Positions 53,378 through 62,912 of a stretch of 64,000 nt of DNA are shown here, piece by piece. The stretch is from Pseudovibrio exalbescens DSM 16456 (GTDB lineage: Bacteria > Pseudomonadota > Alphaproteobacteria > Rhizobiales > Stappiaceae), in contig NZ_AUGS01000011.1 in the NCBI RefSeq assembly GCF_000422785.1, forward strand, positions 62,001 through 126,000. Direction: 5' to 3'. Position 1 is the stretch's first letter. Every line of letters begins with the position of its first letter. Under the pieces are notes generated by a model. That model saw only the letters and a program-made list of their open reading frames with translations. It made no database searches and was not told the DNA's origin. Both the position numbers and the translations under genes were made by a program.

Positions 53378-54481
53378 TTAGCGTGACAGAACTCGCAAAC
53401 GACTATCAAAGTCACCGCGATCGACGTAGCAGCCATGGAGGTGGCGATAGCCGGTAGACGGATCGAACGCTTCGCGTCCATGAAGGGCGCGGCGATTATC
53501 GAACACAACCATTTCTCCAGCACGTAATGCCAATGAAAGCACGAAGCTCGGATCACGCGTTTTTGTCATGAACGCTCGATAGGCTCGGTAATAGTCCGCC
53601 ATGATGTCGCTAGGCAGATCGAAAATGTCTGCAATATGGGCGTTGTAACAGACCTCGGAGACCTGCCGATCTTCGCGAAGCGTAATCACACATTGACGCC
53701 GTCGGATGTCGTGGTGTTGATCGTGGAACCGAAAAGGGATGGAGACCGAACTCAGTAGGTGAAATGCTTCGGGATCCGTAGTTCGCAAATCTTCGGCGAT
53801 TGCCACGCCATCTGCGAAGATGGATCCACCCCCAACGGCATTATTACCCAGACAATGTAGGAACTGAAAGCCAGGTGGAAGCTCCTGATTGGGTAAATCC
53901 GTATGCAATGGCAAGGCGTCAGAAGTATAAGCCAGATTGTTAGGGTTTGGTTTTGACTTGACCTGAAACGTCCTCCCAAAGTTGGTTTCACGAAGAAAAG
54001 CGATGCGCCGCGCTACGGCCATGCCGGCTTCCGGATCACCATTAAGGCCTTCAACGATCGAAAGGCCAAAGCGTTTCGTGTCTCGCATCCAATTGGCGAG
54101 CGCTAGATCGTTCTCCATAATAATGCGGGCATTGGCACGTGGCACGCCATCTGCCCCCAAACTGGCGTCCCAAGTTTGCGCCTGAATATCGGCGGGATCA
54201 CACCGTGTTTGGCCGGGGCGATGGGCCTCCAACCAGGCTAGATCAAATACACTAACATGGTCGCCCCAGTCGACGGTCAGTACTCCTGCTTCAAGTGTTA
54301 CCTTTTGGGGTTCAATGTCTAGTGCGACAGAAAGAAGGTCGAACGACCGTTCTTGTGTATGTTCATGAAAGCCACTGGGACAATTATCTCTCAGCCAGAT
54401 GTATGGCAATCTAATTTCCTGGCCGCCGTCGTCCAACAGGCATACAGCGCCCTGCTGCTTGCTCATTTGGGCAAGTTTCAT
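53378..54481 (-). CDS. Gamma-butyrobetaine-hydroxylase-like 2-oxoglutarate dioxygenase
   Basis: A 367-residue Fe(II)/2-oxoglutarate oxygenase of the TauD/BBOX group. The N-terminal domain (IRLPYIWLRDNCPSGFHEHTQERSF) is the zinc-type DUF971 region of BBOX enzymes. The catalytic domain has LPLHTDLPN (HxD), RALHGREAF (distal His) and RHLHGCYVDRGDFDSRLRVL. BBOX hydroxylates gamma-butyrobetaine to carnitine, and the related TmpA acts on trimethylaminoethylphosphonate. The start at 54481 follows GGAG; the longer reading overlaps the small ORF upstream. No carnitine genes adjoin, so the substrate is uncertain. Confidence 0.83.
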   Translation of the reverse strand: MKLAQMSKQQGAVCLLDDGGQEIRLPYIWLRDNCPSGFHEHTQERSFDLLSVALDIEPQKVTLEAGVLTVDWGDHVSVFDLAWLEAHRPGQTRCDPADIQAQTWDASLGADGVPRANARIIMENDLALANWMRDTKRFGLSIVEGLNGDPEAGMAVARRIAFLRETNFGRTFQVKSKPNPNNLAYTSDALPLHTDLPNQELPPGFQFLHCLGNNAVGGGSIFADGVAIAEDLRTTDPEAFHLLSSVSIPFRFHDQHHDIRRRQCVITLREDRQVSEVCYNAHIADIFDLPSDIMADYYRAYRAFMTKTRDPSFVLSLALRAGEMVVFDNRRALHGREAFDPSTGYRHLHGCYVDRGDFDSRLRVLSR

Positions 54482-54513
54482 TGTTCGCTCCGAATAGAAA
54501 TTATCTATGAGTT

Positions 54514-54609
54514 TTACATGTGGTCGTATTCGGAAGAATAAGGAGGCGGCCACCAGTCATGTGCTTTGGCATAGGGCGAGCCAAAGTTTCGGCCCGGAAT
54601 GTCAAACAT
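54514..54609 (-). CDS. 31-residue small ORF upstream of the dioxygenase
   Basis: A short frame with AAGGAG six bases before its ATG, ending 32 bases before the dioxygenase start. It begins MFDIPGRNFGSPYAKAH and ends DWWPPPYSSEYDHM: aromatic- and proline-rich, hydrophilic, with no signal or membrane segment. It may be a regulatory leader peptide, a small partner protein or a modified-peptide precursor. I do not recognise it. Confidence 0.5.
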   Translation of the reverse strand: MFDIPGRNFGSPYAKAHDWWPPPYSSEYDHM

Positions 54610-55123
54610 GACTGCTCCTTGTGTTGCCAACGGGTGAAGTGTTGATTGCTTATATGCGCGTAGGATCACGTAGTTGCGTGGCAAACGCAATAGAGCCTAT
54701 GGAATTTCATATGGTCTTGGTGACAAACGAGAGCGTGAAAGGGTTTCATCGGCGGATGGCAGCTGATTTGTGCCACGGATGCCAATGGGTCTCGCAATAC
54801 CGCACCGTTTTCACAAAAGCCATCAACGAACGCGTTCCGATCGGAATATGGCAAAAACGTGCGCTTTTTGATTCTCGGATCTCCAACTGTCTAACCTTTT
54901 GATGTTTCGGCCGCTTTGCGTCGTCTCGGCAAAATCTGATAGGTACGAAGATATTTCAGCCTTTGCAGTGATCATAAAAAATTTCCTTTTTGATAGAAGC
55001 ACATAGGTAACGACCCGCATCATTTTCTGATATATAAGCAGGAAAACGATTGCGCAAACGTTTTTCTTGCCGTTACAGTGTTCCCAAGATGATGGATCAT
55101 CCAAGCCAGTTGGGAGAGGCCTC
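54610..55123. promoter_or_regulatory. Divergent region between the dioxygenase and ribose operons
   Basis: About 510 bases with no supportable gene on either strand; a 93-residue frame at 54621-54902 lacks a ribosome site and family features. The right part holds the ribose operator (55043-55064). Confidence 0.5.
55043..55064. promoter_or_regulatory. LacI-type operator of the ribose operon
   Basis: A 22-base palindrome, AAAACG, ATTGCGCAAA, CGTTTT, with a TTGCGCAA core and one mismatched pair. It is 60 bases before rbsD, the right place for the LacI regulator at 59014. Confidence 0.7.
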
Positions 55124-55543
55124 ATGAGAAAGAGCGTTCTTCAAAACGCACCGATATCAGACATAATTTCACGCATGGGCCATGGAGATGGCCTGTGTTT
55201 AGGTGATGCCGGGCTGCCAGTTCCTCCTGAAACGAGGCGTATTGATCTGGCGGTTCGGCGTAATTTGCCGAAAATGCTGGATGTCGCGCAGACCATTGGT
55301 GAGGAGCTCCAGATTGAAAGCGTGTTGATCGCAGATGAGTTGCCCGAACAACAACCGGCTTACCATCAGAGCGTCCTTGCGTTGATCAAAGATATCGAAA
55401 CGGCACAGGGCACGCGAATTGACGTTCGCTCCGTACCTCATGTGGATTTCAAAAAGGCAACGGCTTCGTGCAAGGCCATTGTTCGCACGGGCGAATGCAC
55501 CCCATTTGCGAACGTGATCTTTTACGCTGGCGTCGCTTTTTGA
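55124..55543 (+). CDS. rbsD: D-ribose pyranase
   Basis: A 139-residue enzyme that interconverts pyranose and furanose forms of ribose before phosphorylation. It has SRMGHGDGLCLGDAGLPVP with the catalytic His, RRIDLAVRRNLPKMLDVAQTI and the C-terminal KAIVRTGECTPFANVIFYAGVAF of the RbsD/FucU family. ATG at 55124 behind GGGAGAGG. First gene of the ribose operon. Confidence 0.93.
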   Translation: MRKSVLQNAPISDIISRMGHGDGLCLGDAGLPVPPETRRIDLAVRRNLPKMLDVAQTIGEELQIESVLIADELPEQQPAYHQSVLALIKDIETAQGTRIDVRSVPHVDFKKATASCKAIVRTGECTPFANVIFYAGVAF

Positions 55544-55582
55544 TCCGACAAACCTTTTGCAGCCTTGGGAGGGTAAGCAACA

Positions 55583-57067
55583 GTGGCCGCCCTACTGGAA
55601 CTCAACGATATCCATAAATCCTTCTCGGGAGTTCATGTGCTCAAGTCGGTGGGCATGGAAATTCATCCCGGAAGAGCTGTGGGCCTTGCCGGTGAAAACG
55701 GTGCAGGCAAATCAACCCTGATGAAAATCATTGCGGGTATCTATAGCCGAGACGCCGGCACCGTCCGCTACAAGGGACAAGAGGTGACCTACAGCAATGC
55801 TCGGCAGGCGATTGATGCTGGCATTGCTGTAATTCACCAGGAACTCAACCTTCTGCCGGAACTGAGTGTGGCCGAGAACATTTTCCTCGGCCGGGAACCC
55901 ACCCGCATGGGCAAGATTCAGTGGGACTATGTGCGCTCAGAATCACGCAAGTGGCTGGAAGCGTTGAAACAGAAGATAGATCCAGACGCCCCGTTAGGCA
56001 CATTGTCTATCGCACAACAGCAGATGGTGGAGATTGCCCGCGCATTGTCACTCAATGCGGAAGTCATCATCATGGATGAGCCCACGGATGCCCTAACGGA
56101 CATAGAGGCAAAAATCCTTTTTGATGTAGTGGCTGACCTGAAGCAACAAGGTAAGGGACTGGTTTTCATTTCCCATCGCCTCGGGGAGATTTTCGAGATC
56201 TGTGAGGACATCGCAATTCTGCGCGATGGTCAGATGGTACATACCGGCCCTACCTCACAAATCACAGAAAATGATCTGATCCGCCACATGGTGGGACGCG
56301 AGTTGTCCGATCAATACCCGTTCGTTCCAGCGCAACCGGGCAAGATACGGCTCGAAGTTGAAAAGCTATCAGCCAAAGGTTTTTCAGAGGTTTCCTTTAG
56401 CGCAAGGGCAGGTGAAGTGGTTGGTTTTTCTGGACTGGTGGGCGCCGGCCGGACCGAATTGGCCAAGGCCATATTTGGAGCCAACCATATCACGGGAGGT
56501 ACTATCAAGATTGATGGGCAACCCGTTACAATCGCCAATCCGCGCCAAGGCATAGCCAATCACATCGGATATGTAACCGAGGACCGCAAGTCCGAAGGCT
56601 TGATACAAATGCATTCCGTTGGCGAAAACATGTCGCTCACGGGTCTTTCCAAGTTCACAAACCGGTTTGGGGTGGTGAACCGCACGTCTGCTTTCATCAC
56701 GATTGACGAGTTTGTCAAGGCGTTCAGCATCAAGACACAAAGTGCTGCGAGCCTTGTACAGAACCTGTCTGGCGGTAATCAACAAAAGGTGTCCATTGCA
56801 AAGTCCCTGATCCCGGGGCCGCGCATTCTCATTCTGGACGAACCCACGCGTGGTGTGGATGTGGGTGCGAAGCGGGAGATTTATTCCCTGATCAACACAC
56901 TGAAAGCGGAAGGCCTGTGCATTCTGCTGATCTCATCGGACATGCCCGAACTTTTGGGTATTTCCGATCGCGTGCTGGTGCTTTCCAACGGAAAGTTGAC
57001 CGGTGAGTTTTCACGGGAAGAAGCCGACCAGGAAAGCATTATGCGCTGCGCCGTGGCGGGCCAGTAA
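55583..57067 (+). CDS. rbsA: Ribose ABC transporter ATP-binding protein
   Basis: A 494-residue two-domain ATPase. The first domain has GENGAGKST, VIHQELNLLPELSVAENIFLGREP, LSIAQQQMVEIARAL and MDEPTDALTD. The second has GFSGLVGAGRTELAKAIFG, a degenerate P-loop as usual in RbsA, with NLSGGNQQKVSIAKSLI and LDEPTRGVDVGAK intact. Start GTG at 55583 behind GGGAGGG. Operates with RbsC and RbsB. Confidence 0.94.
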   Translation: MAALLELNDIHKSFSGVHVLKSVGMEIHPGRAVGLAGENGAGKSTLMKIIAGIYSRDAGTVRYKGQEVTYSNARQAIDAGIAVIHQELNLLPELSVAENIFLGREPTRMGKIQWDYVRSESRKWLEALKQKIDPDAPLGTLSIAQQQMVEIARALSLNAEVIIMDEPTDALTDIEAKILFDVVADLKQQGKGLVFISHRLGEIFEICEDIAILRDGQMVHTGPTSQITENDLIRHMVGRELSDQYPFVPAQPGKIRLEVEKLSAKGFSEVSFSARAGEVVGFSGLVGAGRTELAKAIFGANHITGGTIKIDGQPVTIANPRQGIANHIGYVTEDRKSEGLIQMHSVGENMSLTGLSKFTNRFGVVNRTSAFITIDEFVKAFSIKTQSAASLVQNLSGGNQQKVSIAKSLIPGPRILILDEPTRGVDVGAKREIYSLINTLKAEGLCILLISSDMPELLGISDRVLVLSNGKLTGEFSREEADQESIMRCAVAGQ

Positions 57068-57081
57068 AACGGGTGGGACTG

Positions 57082-58026
57082 ATGAATATCAAACAATTCG
57101 CAAGTGACAACAAATCGCTCATCGGCCTGATTATTCTGATGGTGCTGGTGTCCATTGCAAACGCCAACTTTCTTGGCGTGGACAACATGCTGAACATTCT
57201 CCGTCAGACATCAATCAACGCCATAATCGCCATGGGAATGACCTTCGTCATCATCACGGCTGGTATTGACTTGTCGGTGGGGTCGATTTTGGCCTTTGCT
57301 GGGGCAGTTTGTGCCAGTTTGATCGCAGCAGACATGCCGCTGGTTGTTGCGCTGGTCATGACAATCGCTGTGGGAGCCGCCTTGGGCGCGACCAGCGGTA
57401 CCATTATCAGTTTTTTCAATGTGCAGCCTTTCATTGCCACCCTAGTGGCGATGACCATGATCCGCGGTGCGACGCTGGTTTATACCGAAGGCCGCCCGAT
57501 CTCGACCGGTAGTTTTGATGTCGCGGAAAGCTTTTACCAGTTTGGGGCCGGATACACCTTTGGCGTACCAAATCCGGTTATTGTAGCTGCTGTTGTCTTC
57601 CTCGTGTGCTGGTTCGTGCTAACGCACACAAAGTTGGGACGCTACGTTTACGCCATTGGCGGAAACGAGAACGTTGCACGCCTGTCTGGTGTTAACGTCA
57701 CTGCAGTTAAAATTTCGGTCTTTGCCATTAGCGGCGCGTTGGCTGCTTTGGCCGGGATCATTCTCACAGCCCGTCTGGAGTCGGCCCAGCCGACCGCTGG
57801 CTTGGGCTATGAGCTGGATGCCATTGCCGCTGTCGTTCTGGGAGGAACCAGCCTCATGGGCGGCAGAGGACGTATCTTTGGCACCATCATCGGCGCGCTC
57901 ATTATTGGCGTGCTCAACAACGCCCTGAACATCATGGATGTATCTTCGTACTACCAGCAAATTGCCAAGGGCGCTGTTATCCTTCTCGCGGTTGTCGTTG
58001 ATAGTCGCGGTAAGGCAAATGCATAA
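57082..58026 (+). CDS. rbsC: Ribose ABC transporter permease
   Basis: A 314-residue permease of the BPD_transp_2 type with 8-10 helices. [25 protein letters not shown] and [26 protein letters not shown] are family hallmarks, as is the late [27 protein letters not shown]. The ATG at 57082 is used; a GTG 9 bases earlier is in frame. Follows rbsA by 14 bases. Confidence 0.93.
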   Translation: MNIKQFASDNKSLIGLIILMVLVSIANANFLGVDNMLNILRQTSINAIIAMGMTFVIITAGIDLSVGSILAFAGAVCASLIAADMPLVVALVMTIAVGAALGATSGTIISFFNVQPFIATLVAMTMIRGATLVYTEGRPISTGSFDVAESFYQFGAGYTFGVPNPVIVAAVVFLVCWFVLTHTKLGRYVYAIGGNENVARLSGVNVTAVKISVFAISGALAALAGIILTARLESAQPTAGLGYELDAIAAVVLGGTSLMGGRGRIFGTIIGALIIGVLNNALNIMDVSSYYQQIAKGAVILLAVVVDSRGKANA

Positions 58027-58058
58027 GGTCTTGCAGGCCACTTCATCGGGAGATTGAA

Positions 58059-58940
58059 ATGAAGAAACTACTTGGAATCGCCGTCGGTACAGCAATGTTG
58101 CTGGGAACCACCGCCCATTCAATGGCGGCAGACACCATGGCGCTGGTTGTCTCCACCTTGAATAACCCATTCTTTGTTACACTTAAGGACGGCGCGGAAG
58201 CCAAAGCTGAAGAGATGGGCTATGAACTGCTCGTTCTCGATAGCCAGAACGACCCTGCCAAGGAGCTTTCCAACGTAGAAGACGTCCTGAACAAGGACAT
58301 CAAGGTGCTGCTGATCAATCCGACGGATTCGGACGCTGTTTCCAGTTCGATCCGTGCGGCCAACCGCAAGGATATCCCGGTTGTGACATTGGATCGTGGC
58401 GCTTCTCGTGGTGATGTCGTGTCTCACGTTGCTTCGGATAACGTTCTTGGCGGAGAGATGGCCGGCAAGCTCATCATTGATACGCTCGGCGGCGAAGGCA
58501 AGGTTGTTGAATTGGAAGGCGTGCCGGGAACTTCAGCAGCACGCGACCGTGGTGAAGGTTTCAACAAGGCCGTGGGTGCATCTGAAGGTATTGAAGTTGT
58601 TGCCAGTCAGCCGGCTGACTTTGACCGCACAAAAGGCCTCAACGTGATGGAAAACATCCTTCAGGCTCAGCCGGAAGTCGATGCTGTGTTTGCACACAAC
58701 GATGAAATGGCTTTGGGTGCGATCAAGGCTGTTCAAGCCTCTGGCCGCGACATCGTTGTTGTTGGCTTTGATGGTACCAGCGATGGTGTAGCCGCGGTTG
58801 AAGATGGTTCCATGCTGGCAACCGTTGCTCAGCAGGCAGGTATGATTGGCGCGATTGGCGTGATGACTGCGGACAAGATAATCAACGGTGAGAGCGTTGA
58901 ATCTTATACCCCGGTTCCACTGAAGCTCGTAACCAAGTAA
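58059..58940 (+). CDS. rbsB: Periplasmic ribose-binding protein
   Basis: A 293-residue binding protein with a typical signal peptide ([22 protein letters not shown]). The mature protein begins [75 protein letters not shown] and [20 protein letters not shown] are close to E. coli RbsB. Completes the importer. Confidence 0.94.
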   Translation: MKKLLGIAVGTAMLLGTTAHSMAADTMALVVSTLNNPFFVTLKDGAEAKAEEMGYELLVLDSQNDPAKELSNVEDVLNKDIKVLLINPTDSDAVSSSIRAANRKDIPVVTLDRGASRGDVVSHVASDNVLGGEMAGKLIIDTLGGEGKVVELEGVPGTSAARDRGEGFNKAVGASEGIEVVASQPADFDRTKGLNVMENILQAQPEVDAVFAHNDEMALGAIKAVQASGRDIVVVGFDGTSDGVAAVEDGSMLATVAQQAGMIGAIGVMTADKIINGESVESYTPVPLKLVTK

Positions 58941-58965
58941 GAGCTTGGCTTTCAAACGGTGATTT

Positions 58966-58990
58966 GGCCCCGGCGCATTGTGCCGGGGCC
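58966..58990 (+). other. GC-rich hairpin between rbsB and the lacI-type regulator
   Basis: GGCCCCGGC and GCCGGGGCC pair perfectly, followed by TTCT. Likely a stabiliser of the rbsB message and a partial terminator before the regulator. Confidence 0.65.
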
Positions 58991-59013
58991 TTCTAAAAGA
59001 GGCTGGGGAAACA

Positions 59014-60012
59014 ATGGTCAGTATCAAGGATGTAGCGGAAAAAGCCGGTGTATCTCCATCGACCGTTTCTCATGTCATCAACAAGACGCGGTATGTTTCA
59101 CCCGTGACAAGCAGCAAGGTTGAGCGCGCGATTGATCAACTGGGATTCCATCCCAGCACATTGGCGCGAGCCCTGAAAATGAACCGCACCAACAATCTGG
59201 GCATGCTGGTATCCTCCAGTACCAACCCGTTTTTCGCGGAAGTGGTCCGAGGTGTGGAAGAAGGCTGTTATCGCAACAACTTCAGTCTCATTCTATGCAA
59301 TTCCGGCAACAAGATTGACCGGCAGCTTGATAACCTCACAACGCTGGTTCAAAAACGGATTGACGCACTGGTCGTCATGACGAACCGGTCGGAAGAAAGG
59401 TTCAACGAGGCTCTTCAAAAGGTGAAGGGCTTGCCCAAAGTAGTTCTGGATTCAGCGCCGCAGCCGAACGCCTGTACATTGCAGGATGACTCCGTTTTAG
59501 GCGGACGCTTGGCAACGAACCATCTGATTTCATGCGGCCATCGAAAGATAGGCTGCCTCATGGGCCCGGAAGGCCATCCTCGCTCCATCGATCGGCATCG
59601 CGGCTATATTGAAGCCATGGCGACGGCGGACCTGCCGGTGAACTCCCTTTGGAGCGCTTCCGGGCCCCTTTCTGTTTCCGGCGGTTACAACGCCATGGCG
59701 GAAATCCTGCGATCTGGTCAGCGACCAGACGCTGTTTTTGCGTTCAACGATCTGATGGCGATTGGTGCGTATCATGCCATTCAGGAGAATGGTTTGAGCA
59801 TTCCGCAGGACATCTCCGTTGTTGGCTACGATGATATTGAGTATGCCAGTTATATGACCCCGGCCCTGACCACCATACGGCAACCGAGTTTCGAGCTGGG
59901 TTTGCAGGCGGCGCGTACGCTGATTGACCATCTGGATCAAAAAGTTGAGCTTCCGCCCGTCATCCAGTTGGTTCCCGAGCTCATTGTTCGTCAATCGGTA
60001 AAAACGAGATAG
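59014..60012 (+). CDS. rbsR: LacI-family ribose operon repressor
   Basis: A 332-residue repressor: SIKDVAEKAGVSPSTVSHVINKTRYVSPVT is the HTH, RTNNLGMLVSSSTNPFFAEVVRG the start of the effector domain, and SVVGYDDIEYASYMTPALTTIRQPSFELG the C-terminal lobe. ATG at 59014 behind GGGGAAA. Within the ribose operon; predicted to act at the 55043-55064 palindrome. Confidence 0.92.
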   Translation: MVSIKDVAEKAGVSPSTVSHVINKTRYVSPVTSSKVERAIDQLGFHPSTLARALKMNRTNNLGMLVSSSTNPFFAEVVRGVEEGCYRNNFSLILCNSGNKIDRQLDNLTTLVQKRIDALVVMTNRSEERFNEALQKVKGLPKVVLDSAPQPNACTLQDDSVLGGRLATNHLISCGHRKIGCLMGPEGHPRSIDRHRGYIEAMATADLPVNSLWSASGPLSVSGGYNAMAEILRSGQRPDAVFAFNDLMAIGAYHAIQENGLSIPQDISVVGYDDIEYASYMTPALTTIRQPSFELGLQAARTLIDHLDQKVELPPVIQLVPELIVRQSVKTR

Positions 60013-60020
60013 GAAGACCC

Positions 60021-60941
60021 ATGTCCATTGCGGTTCTTGGCTCCATCAATGTAGATATTATTACGCGATCCGAGCGATTGCCCAAGCCTGGCGAAACCCT
60101 ACACGGAGAGAGCTACTCCACCAGTTTGGGCGGCAAGGGGTGTAATCAGGCAGTCGCTGCGCGCAAGCTGGGAAGTGAGACAACCCTAATTGGCCGGGTG
60201 GGAAAGGATGGGTTCGGCCAGATCGCGCTCGATGCCTTGGCTTCCTATGATGTGCCACTGGCTAATGTGTTGGTGGATGCGGACAATTCAACCGGCATCG
60301 CTGTTATCGGTGTCGATGCCAACGCAGAGAACTGCATTACCGTTGTTGGTGGTGCGAACATGGCCGTTACAGACGAAGATGTTGCACGGGCTAAAGGTGC
60401 ACTTACAACCGCCAAGATTTTGATGCTTCAGTTGGAAATACCGGTTGAGACATGTGCTTCGGCAGCACAACTGGCGCAAAAAACCGGAGCGACAGTGATT
60501 TTTGATCCCGCGCCTGCGCCGAGTCAGGGCCTGCCAGACGGCTTTTTAAAACACGTTGATGTTGTTACTCCGAACGAAACAGAAACGCACATCCTGACGG
60601 GTATTTTGCCAACCAACGAGTCAGAAGCCAGACAAGCTGCCGAGAAACTTCATGAACAAGGCGTAGCGGCAGCTATTGTGAAACTCGGAGCCCACGGCGT
60701 TTACTATTCCGGCTATGGCGAACGCGGCTTCATAAAGCCCTTTTCGGTCAAAAGCATAGATAGTGTGGCCGCCGGAGATTGCTTCAATGGGGGGCTCGCC
60801 CATGCGCTTCATGAAGGACAGAGCTTTTCCTCCGCCGTGCGTTTTGCGGCTGCGTGTGGTGCGCTGGCGACAACCAAGATCGGAGCAGCCCCGGCTGCGC
60901 CCACCGCAGACGAGGTGGCTGCGTTACTTGCAACACAATGA
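60021..60941 (+). CDS. rbsK: Ribokinase
   Basis: A 306-residue PfkB-family kinase that phosphorylates D-ribose at O5. The N-terminal substrate motif is TSLGGKGCNQAVAARKLG, nucleotide contacts include TPNETETHILTG and VKLGAHGVYYSG, and the catalytic base is in SVAAGDCFNGGLAHAL. Follows rbsR by 8 bases. Confidence 0.94.
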   Translation: MSIAVLGSINVDIITRSERLPKPGETLHGESYSTSLGGKGCNQAVAARKLGSETTLIGRVGKDGFGQIALDALASYDVPLANVLVDADNSTGIAVIGVDANAENCITVVGGANMAVTDEDVARAKGALTTAKILMLQLEIPVETCASAAQLAQKTGATVIFDPAPAPSQGLPDGFLKHVDVVTPNETETHILTGILPTNESEARQAAEKLHEQGVAAAIVKLGAHGVYYSGYGERGFIKPFSVKSIDSVAAGDCFNGGLAHALHEGQSFSSAVRFAAACGALATTKIGAAPAAPTADEVAALLATQ

Positions 60942-60946
60942 AGCAC

Positions 60947-61010
60947 AGAGGACACCAACTGACCGAGGCTGGAGTAAAACGAACACATCCGGCCTCGACA
61001 GGTGTTCTCT
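60947..61010 (+). other. Long stem-loop between rbsK and gntK
   Basis: AGAGGACACC (60947-60956) pairs with GGTGTTCTCT (61001-61010, one wobble), enclosing CGAGGC (60964-60969) paired with GCCTCG (60992-60997). There is no T-run. It may end the ribose operon weakly or stabilise the transcript. Confidence 0.6.
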
Positions 61011-61105
61011 GAAATTTCATGCCGCCGGTTTGAATGATCCTTTCAATTGCCGGGGTATGTGCTAAACCGCCTGCGCAGAGAGACAGGTTTGCGAATGAGA
61101 GCGGT

Positions 61106-61600
61106 ATGCGAATTATTGTGATGGGGGTAAGTGGGTGTGGCAAATCCACGGTAGGTCAGGCCATCGCCGATAACCTAGGCTTGCCATTTATCGAAGGTGA
61201 TACCCTGCACTCCGCAGAAAGCAAAAGAAAAATGGCCGAAGGCGTTCCTCTCAGCGATGAGGACAGATGGCCTTGGCTGGACCGTGTTGGGCAGAAACTC
61301 GGTGCAGCCGATGCCGGCGCTGTTGCGGCGTGTTCTGCCTTGCGGTTGGCATATCGGCAACGATTGCGATGTGCGGCTGGCAAGGATCTGAAGTTTATCT
61401 TTCTCCATGGCCAGCGTGACCTGTTGCAACAACGCATGGAAAAGCGCGAAGGCCATTTCATGCCCCCTGCCCTGCTGGAAAGCCAGTTGGAAACTCTGGA
61501 AAATCCCGAGCGCGAGGTTGGCGTTCTTACTCTGGATGTCTCTCACGACCCGAGTACATTGGCGCGTCAAGCGACTAACTGGTTGCTATCAGAACAGTAA
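61106..61600 (+). CDS. gntK: Gluconokinase (GntK family)
   Basis: A 164-residue P-loop kinase that makes 6-phosphogluconate: MGVSGCGKSTVGQAIA (Walker A), FIEGDTLHSAESKRKMAEGVPLSDEDRWPWL (gluconate motif), and REGHFMPPALLESQLETLE. The ATG at 61106 is used because the family begins MRIIVMGVSG; the ribosome site (GAGAG) is weak. Placed after the ribose operon; it may have its own promoter inside the preceding 160 bases. Confidence 0.9.
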   Translation: MRIIVMGVSGCGKSTVGQAIADNLGLPFIEGDTLHSAESKRKMAEGVPLSDEDRWPWLDRVGQKLGAADAGAVAACSALRLAYRQRLRCAAGKDLKFIFLHGQRDLLQQRMEKREGHFMPPALLESQLETLENPEREVGVLTLDVSHDPSTLARQATNWLLSEQ

Positions 61601-61682
61601 GGGGGTGTCCTCGCCTCTGCTTCCAAATGCTAAGTTTACCAGGAGCCCCAACCTACTACTGTGTGTCGCGGGAGGGGGATTC

Positions 61683-62093
61683 ATGTCCGAAATAATGAGT
61701 TTTGCGCAAACTGTATTCGAGTCTCAGCCATTCACCCGCTTTCTGGGCGCCAGATTGGGCGAAGTAACATCTGAAACCGCCGAGATCTATTTGGACGTCC
61801 ATGAAAACCATAAGCAGCAACATGGTTTCGTTCATGGCGGGGTATTGAGTTATCTGGCAGACAATGCACTGACCTTTGCTGGTGGAATTGCATTGGGTGG
61901 TAACGCATTGACTTCCGAATACAAGATCAACTACGTCCGTCCGGCGCTTGGAAAACGCGTAATCGCGCGCGCGAGTGCCCAAGCAGCAGGAAAACGCCAA
62001 GCGGTTTGCCGTTGTGAGTTGATCTGTATTGATGAAAACGGAGACGAAAGACTTTGTGCGTTGGCTCAAGGTACTGTCGTGCCTGCCGGTTAA
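61683..62093 (+). CDS. PaaI-like hotdog thioesterase
   Basis: A 136-residue hotdog protein: QQHGFVHGGVLSYLADNALTFAGG holds the HGG and Asp of the active site and ALTSEYKINYVRPALGKRVIARASA the sheet core. The ATG at 61683 follows GGAGGGGG. The substrate is unknown. Its transcript ends at the 62120 hairpin. Confidence 0.84.
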   Translation: MSEIMSFAQTVFESQPFTRFLGARLGEVTSETAEIYLDVHENHKQQHGFVHGGVLSYLADNALTFAGGIALGGNALTSEYKINYVRPALGKRVIARASAQAAGKRQAVCRCELICIDENGDERLCALAQGTVVPAG

Positions 62094-62119
62094 TGATCGC
62101 ATCAAAGCCAAATAAGAAG

Positions 62120-62148
62120 AACCCCGCTTGTGAGGCACAAGCGGGGTT
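62120..62148. terminator. Bidirectional terminator, copy 1
   Basis: ACCCCGCTTGTG and CACAAGCGGGGT pair perfectly around AGG; TTTGTTTGTTTT follows on the plus strand, TTCTTCTT on the minus strand. The same hairpin recurs at 63411-63437. Confidence 0.88.
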
Positions 62149-62163
62149 TGTTTGTTTTGGTTA

Positions 62164-62805
62164 TCAATCTACCAACTGCAGGGCTTGTCCATGGATGCCT
62201 TGGCGTCGCCATAGTACATCCGGGAGTTCTCCTTGAAGAACAGTGGGTTTTCGATACCTGAGTAACCGGTGCCCTGACCACGCTTGGAGATGAAGACGTT
62301 CTTTGCCTTCCAAACTTCCAGAACCGGCATGCCAGCGCTTGGTGAGCTCGGAAACCGTCTGCTGAGCCTGTGCCACTGCCATGCCGTAGCCCGGAACGAT
62401 GATGACGCTGTCGGCATCATTCAAGGTTTCGGCGACATAGTCTGCCTCTGCCGGAACCATCTCGCCTTCGATTTCCTGCGCAGGCCCGGAAGTGCCGCCG
62501 AAGCCGCCAAGGATAACGGAGACGAAGTGACGGTTCATGGCCTTGCACATGATGTAGGAGAGGATCGCACCGGAAGAACCGACGAGCGCACCCACAACAA
62601 TGAGAAGGTCGTTGCCCAGAGAAAAGCCGATCGCAGCGGCTGCCCAACCTGAGTAGGAGTTCAGCATGGACACAACGACCGGCATGTCTGCGCCGCCGAT
62701 GCCCATGATCAGGTGGTAGCCGATGAACAGCGCCAGCAGCGTCATCAGGAACAGCGCCCAAACACCCCAAACATCGTTGAAATACATGACGCCGAGGGGG
62801 GATGG
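62164..62805 (-). pseudogene. Decayed partial duplicate of pntB (transhydrogenase beta subunit)
   Basis: It encodes membrane helices and the start of the NADP-binding domain of PntB ([59 protein letters not shown]), then jumps directly to the C-terminal end. Compared with the intact copy at 63454, about 224 bases (63629-63852 equivalent) are missing, plus one base near 62192. Together they restore the frame only at the last residues. The 5' part of the gene is absent beyond about 62805. It is flanked by the same terminator as the real gene, so it is a non-functional duplicate. Confidence 0.88.
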
Positions 62806-62882
62806 GAAGCGCGGTGCGGGATGAGGTCAATGGCTGGGCATCAGCCGCGCAGCGAGGCGCTGCAGGCCTTGGGTGATGCCAT

Positions 62883-62902
62883 GGGGACACCAGAGTGTCC
62901 CC
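62883..62902. other. Perfect hairpin downstream of the DUF805 gene
   Basis: GGGGACAC-CAGA-GTGTCCCC, 11 bases past the DUF805 stop. No T-run on the minus strand. Confidence 0.5.
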
Positions 62903-62912
62903 ATTTGCGCGA

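Noticed and set aside
54621-54902. 93-residue ORF upstream of the ribose operon
   Set aside because: No ribosome binding site, no recognisable motif, and it spans a region better explained as promoter for two divergent operons.
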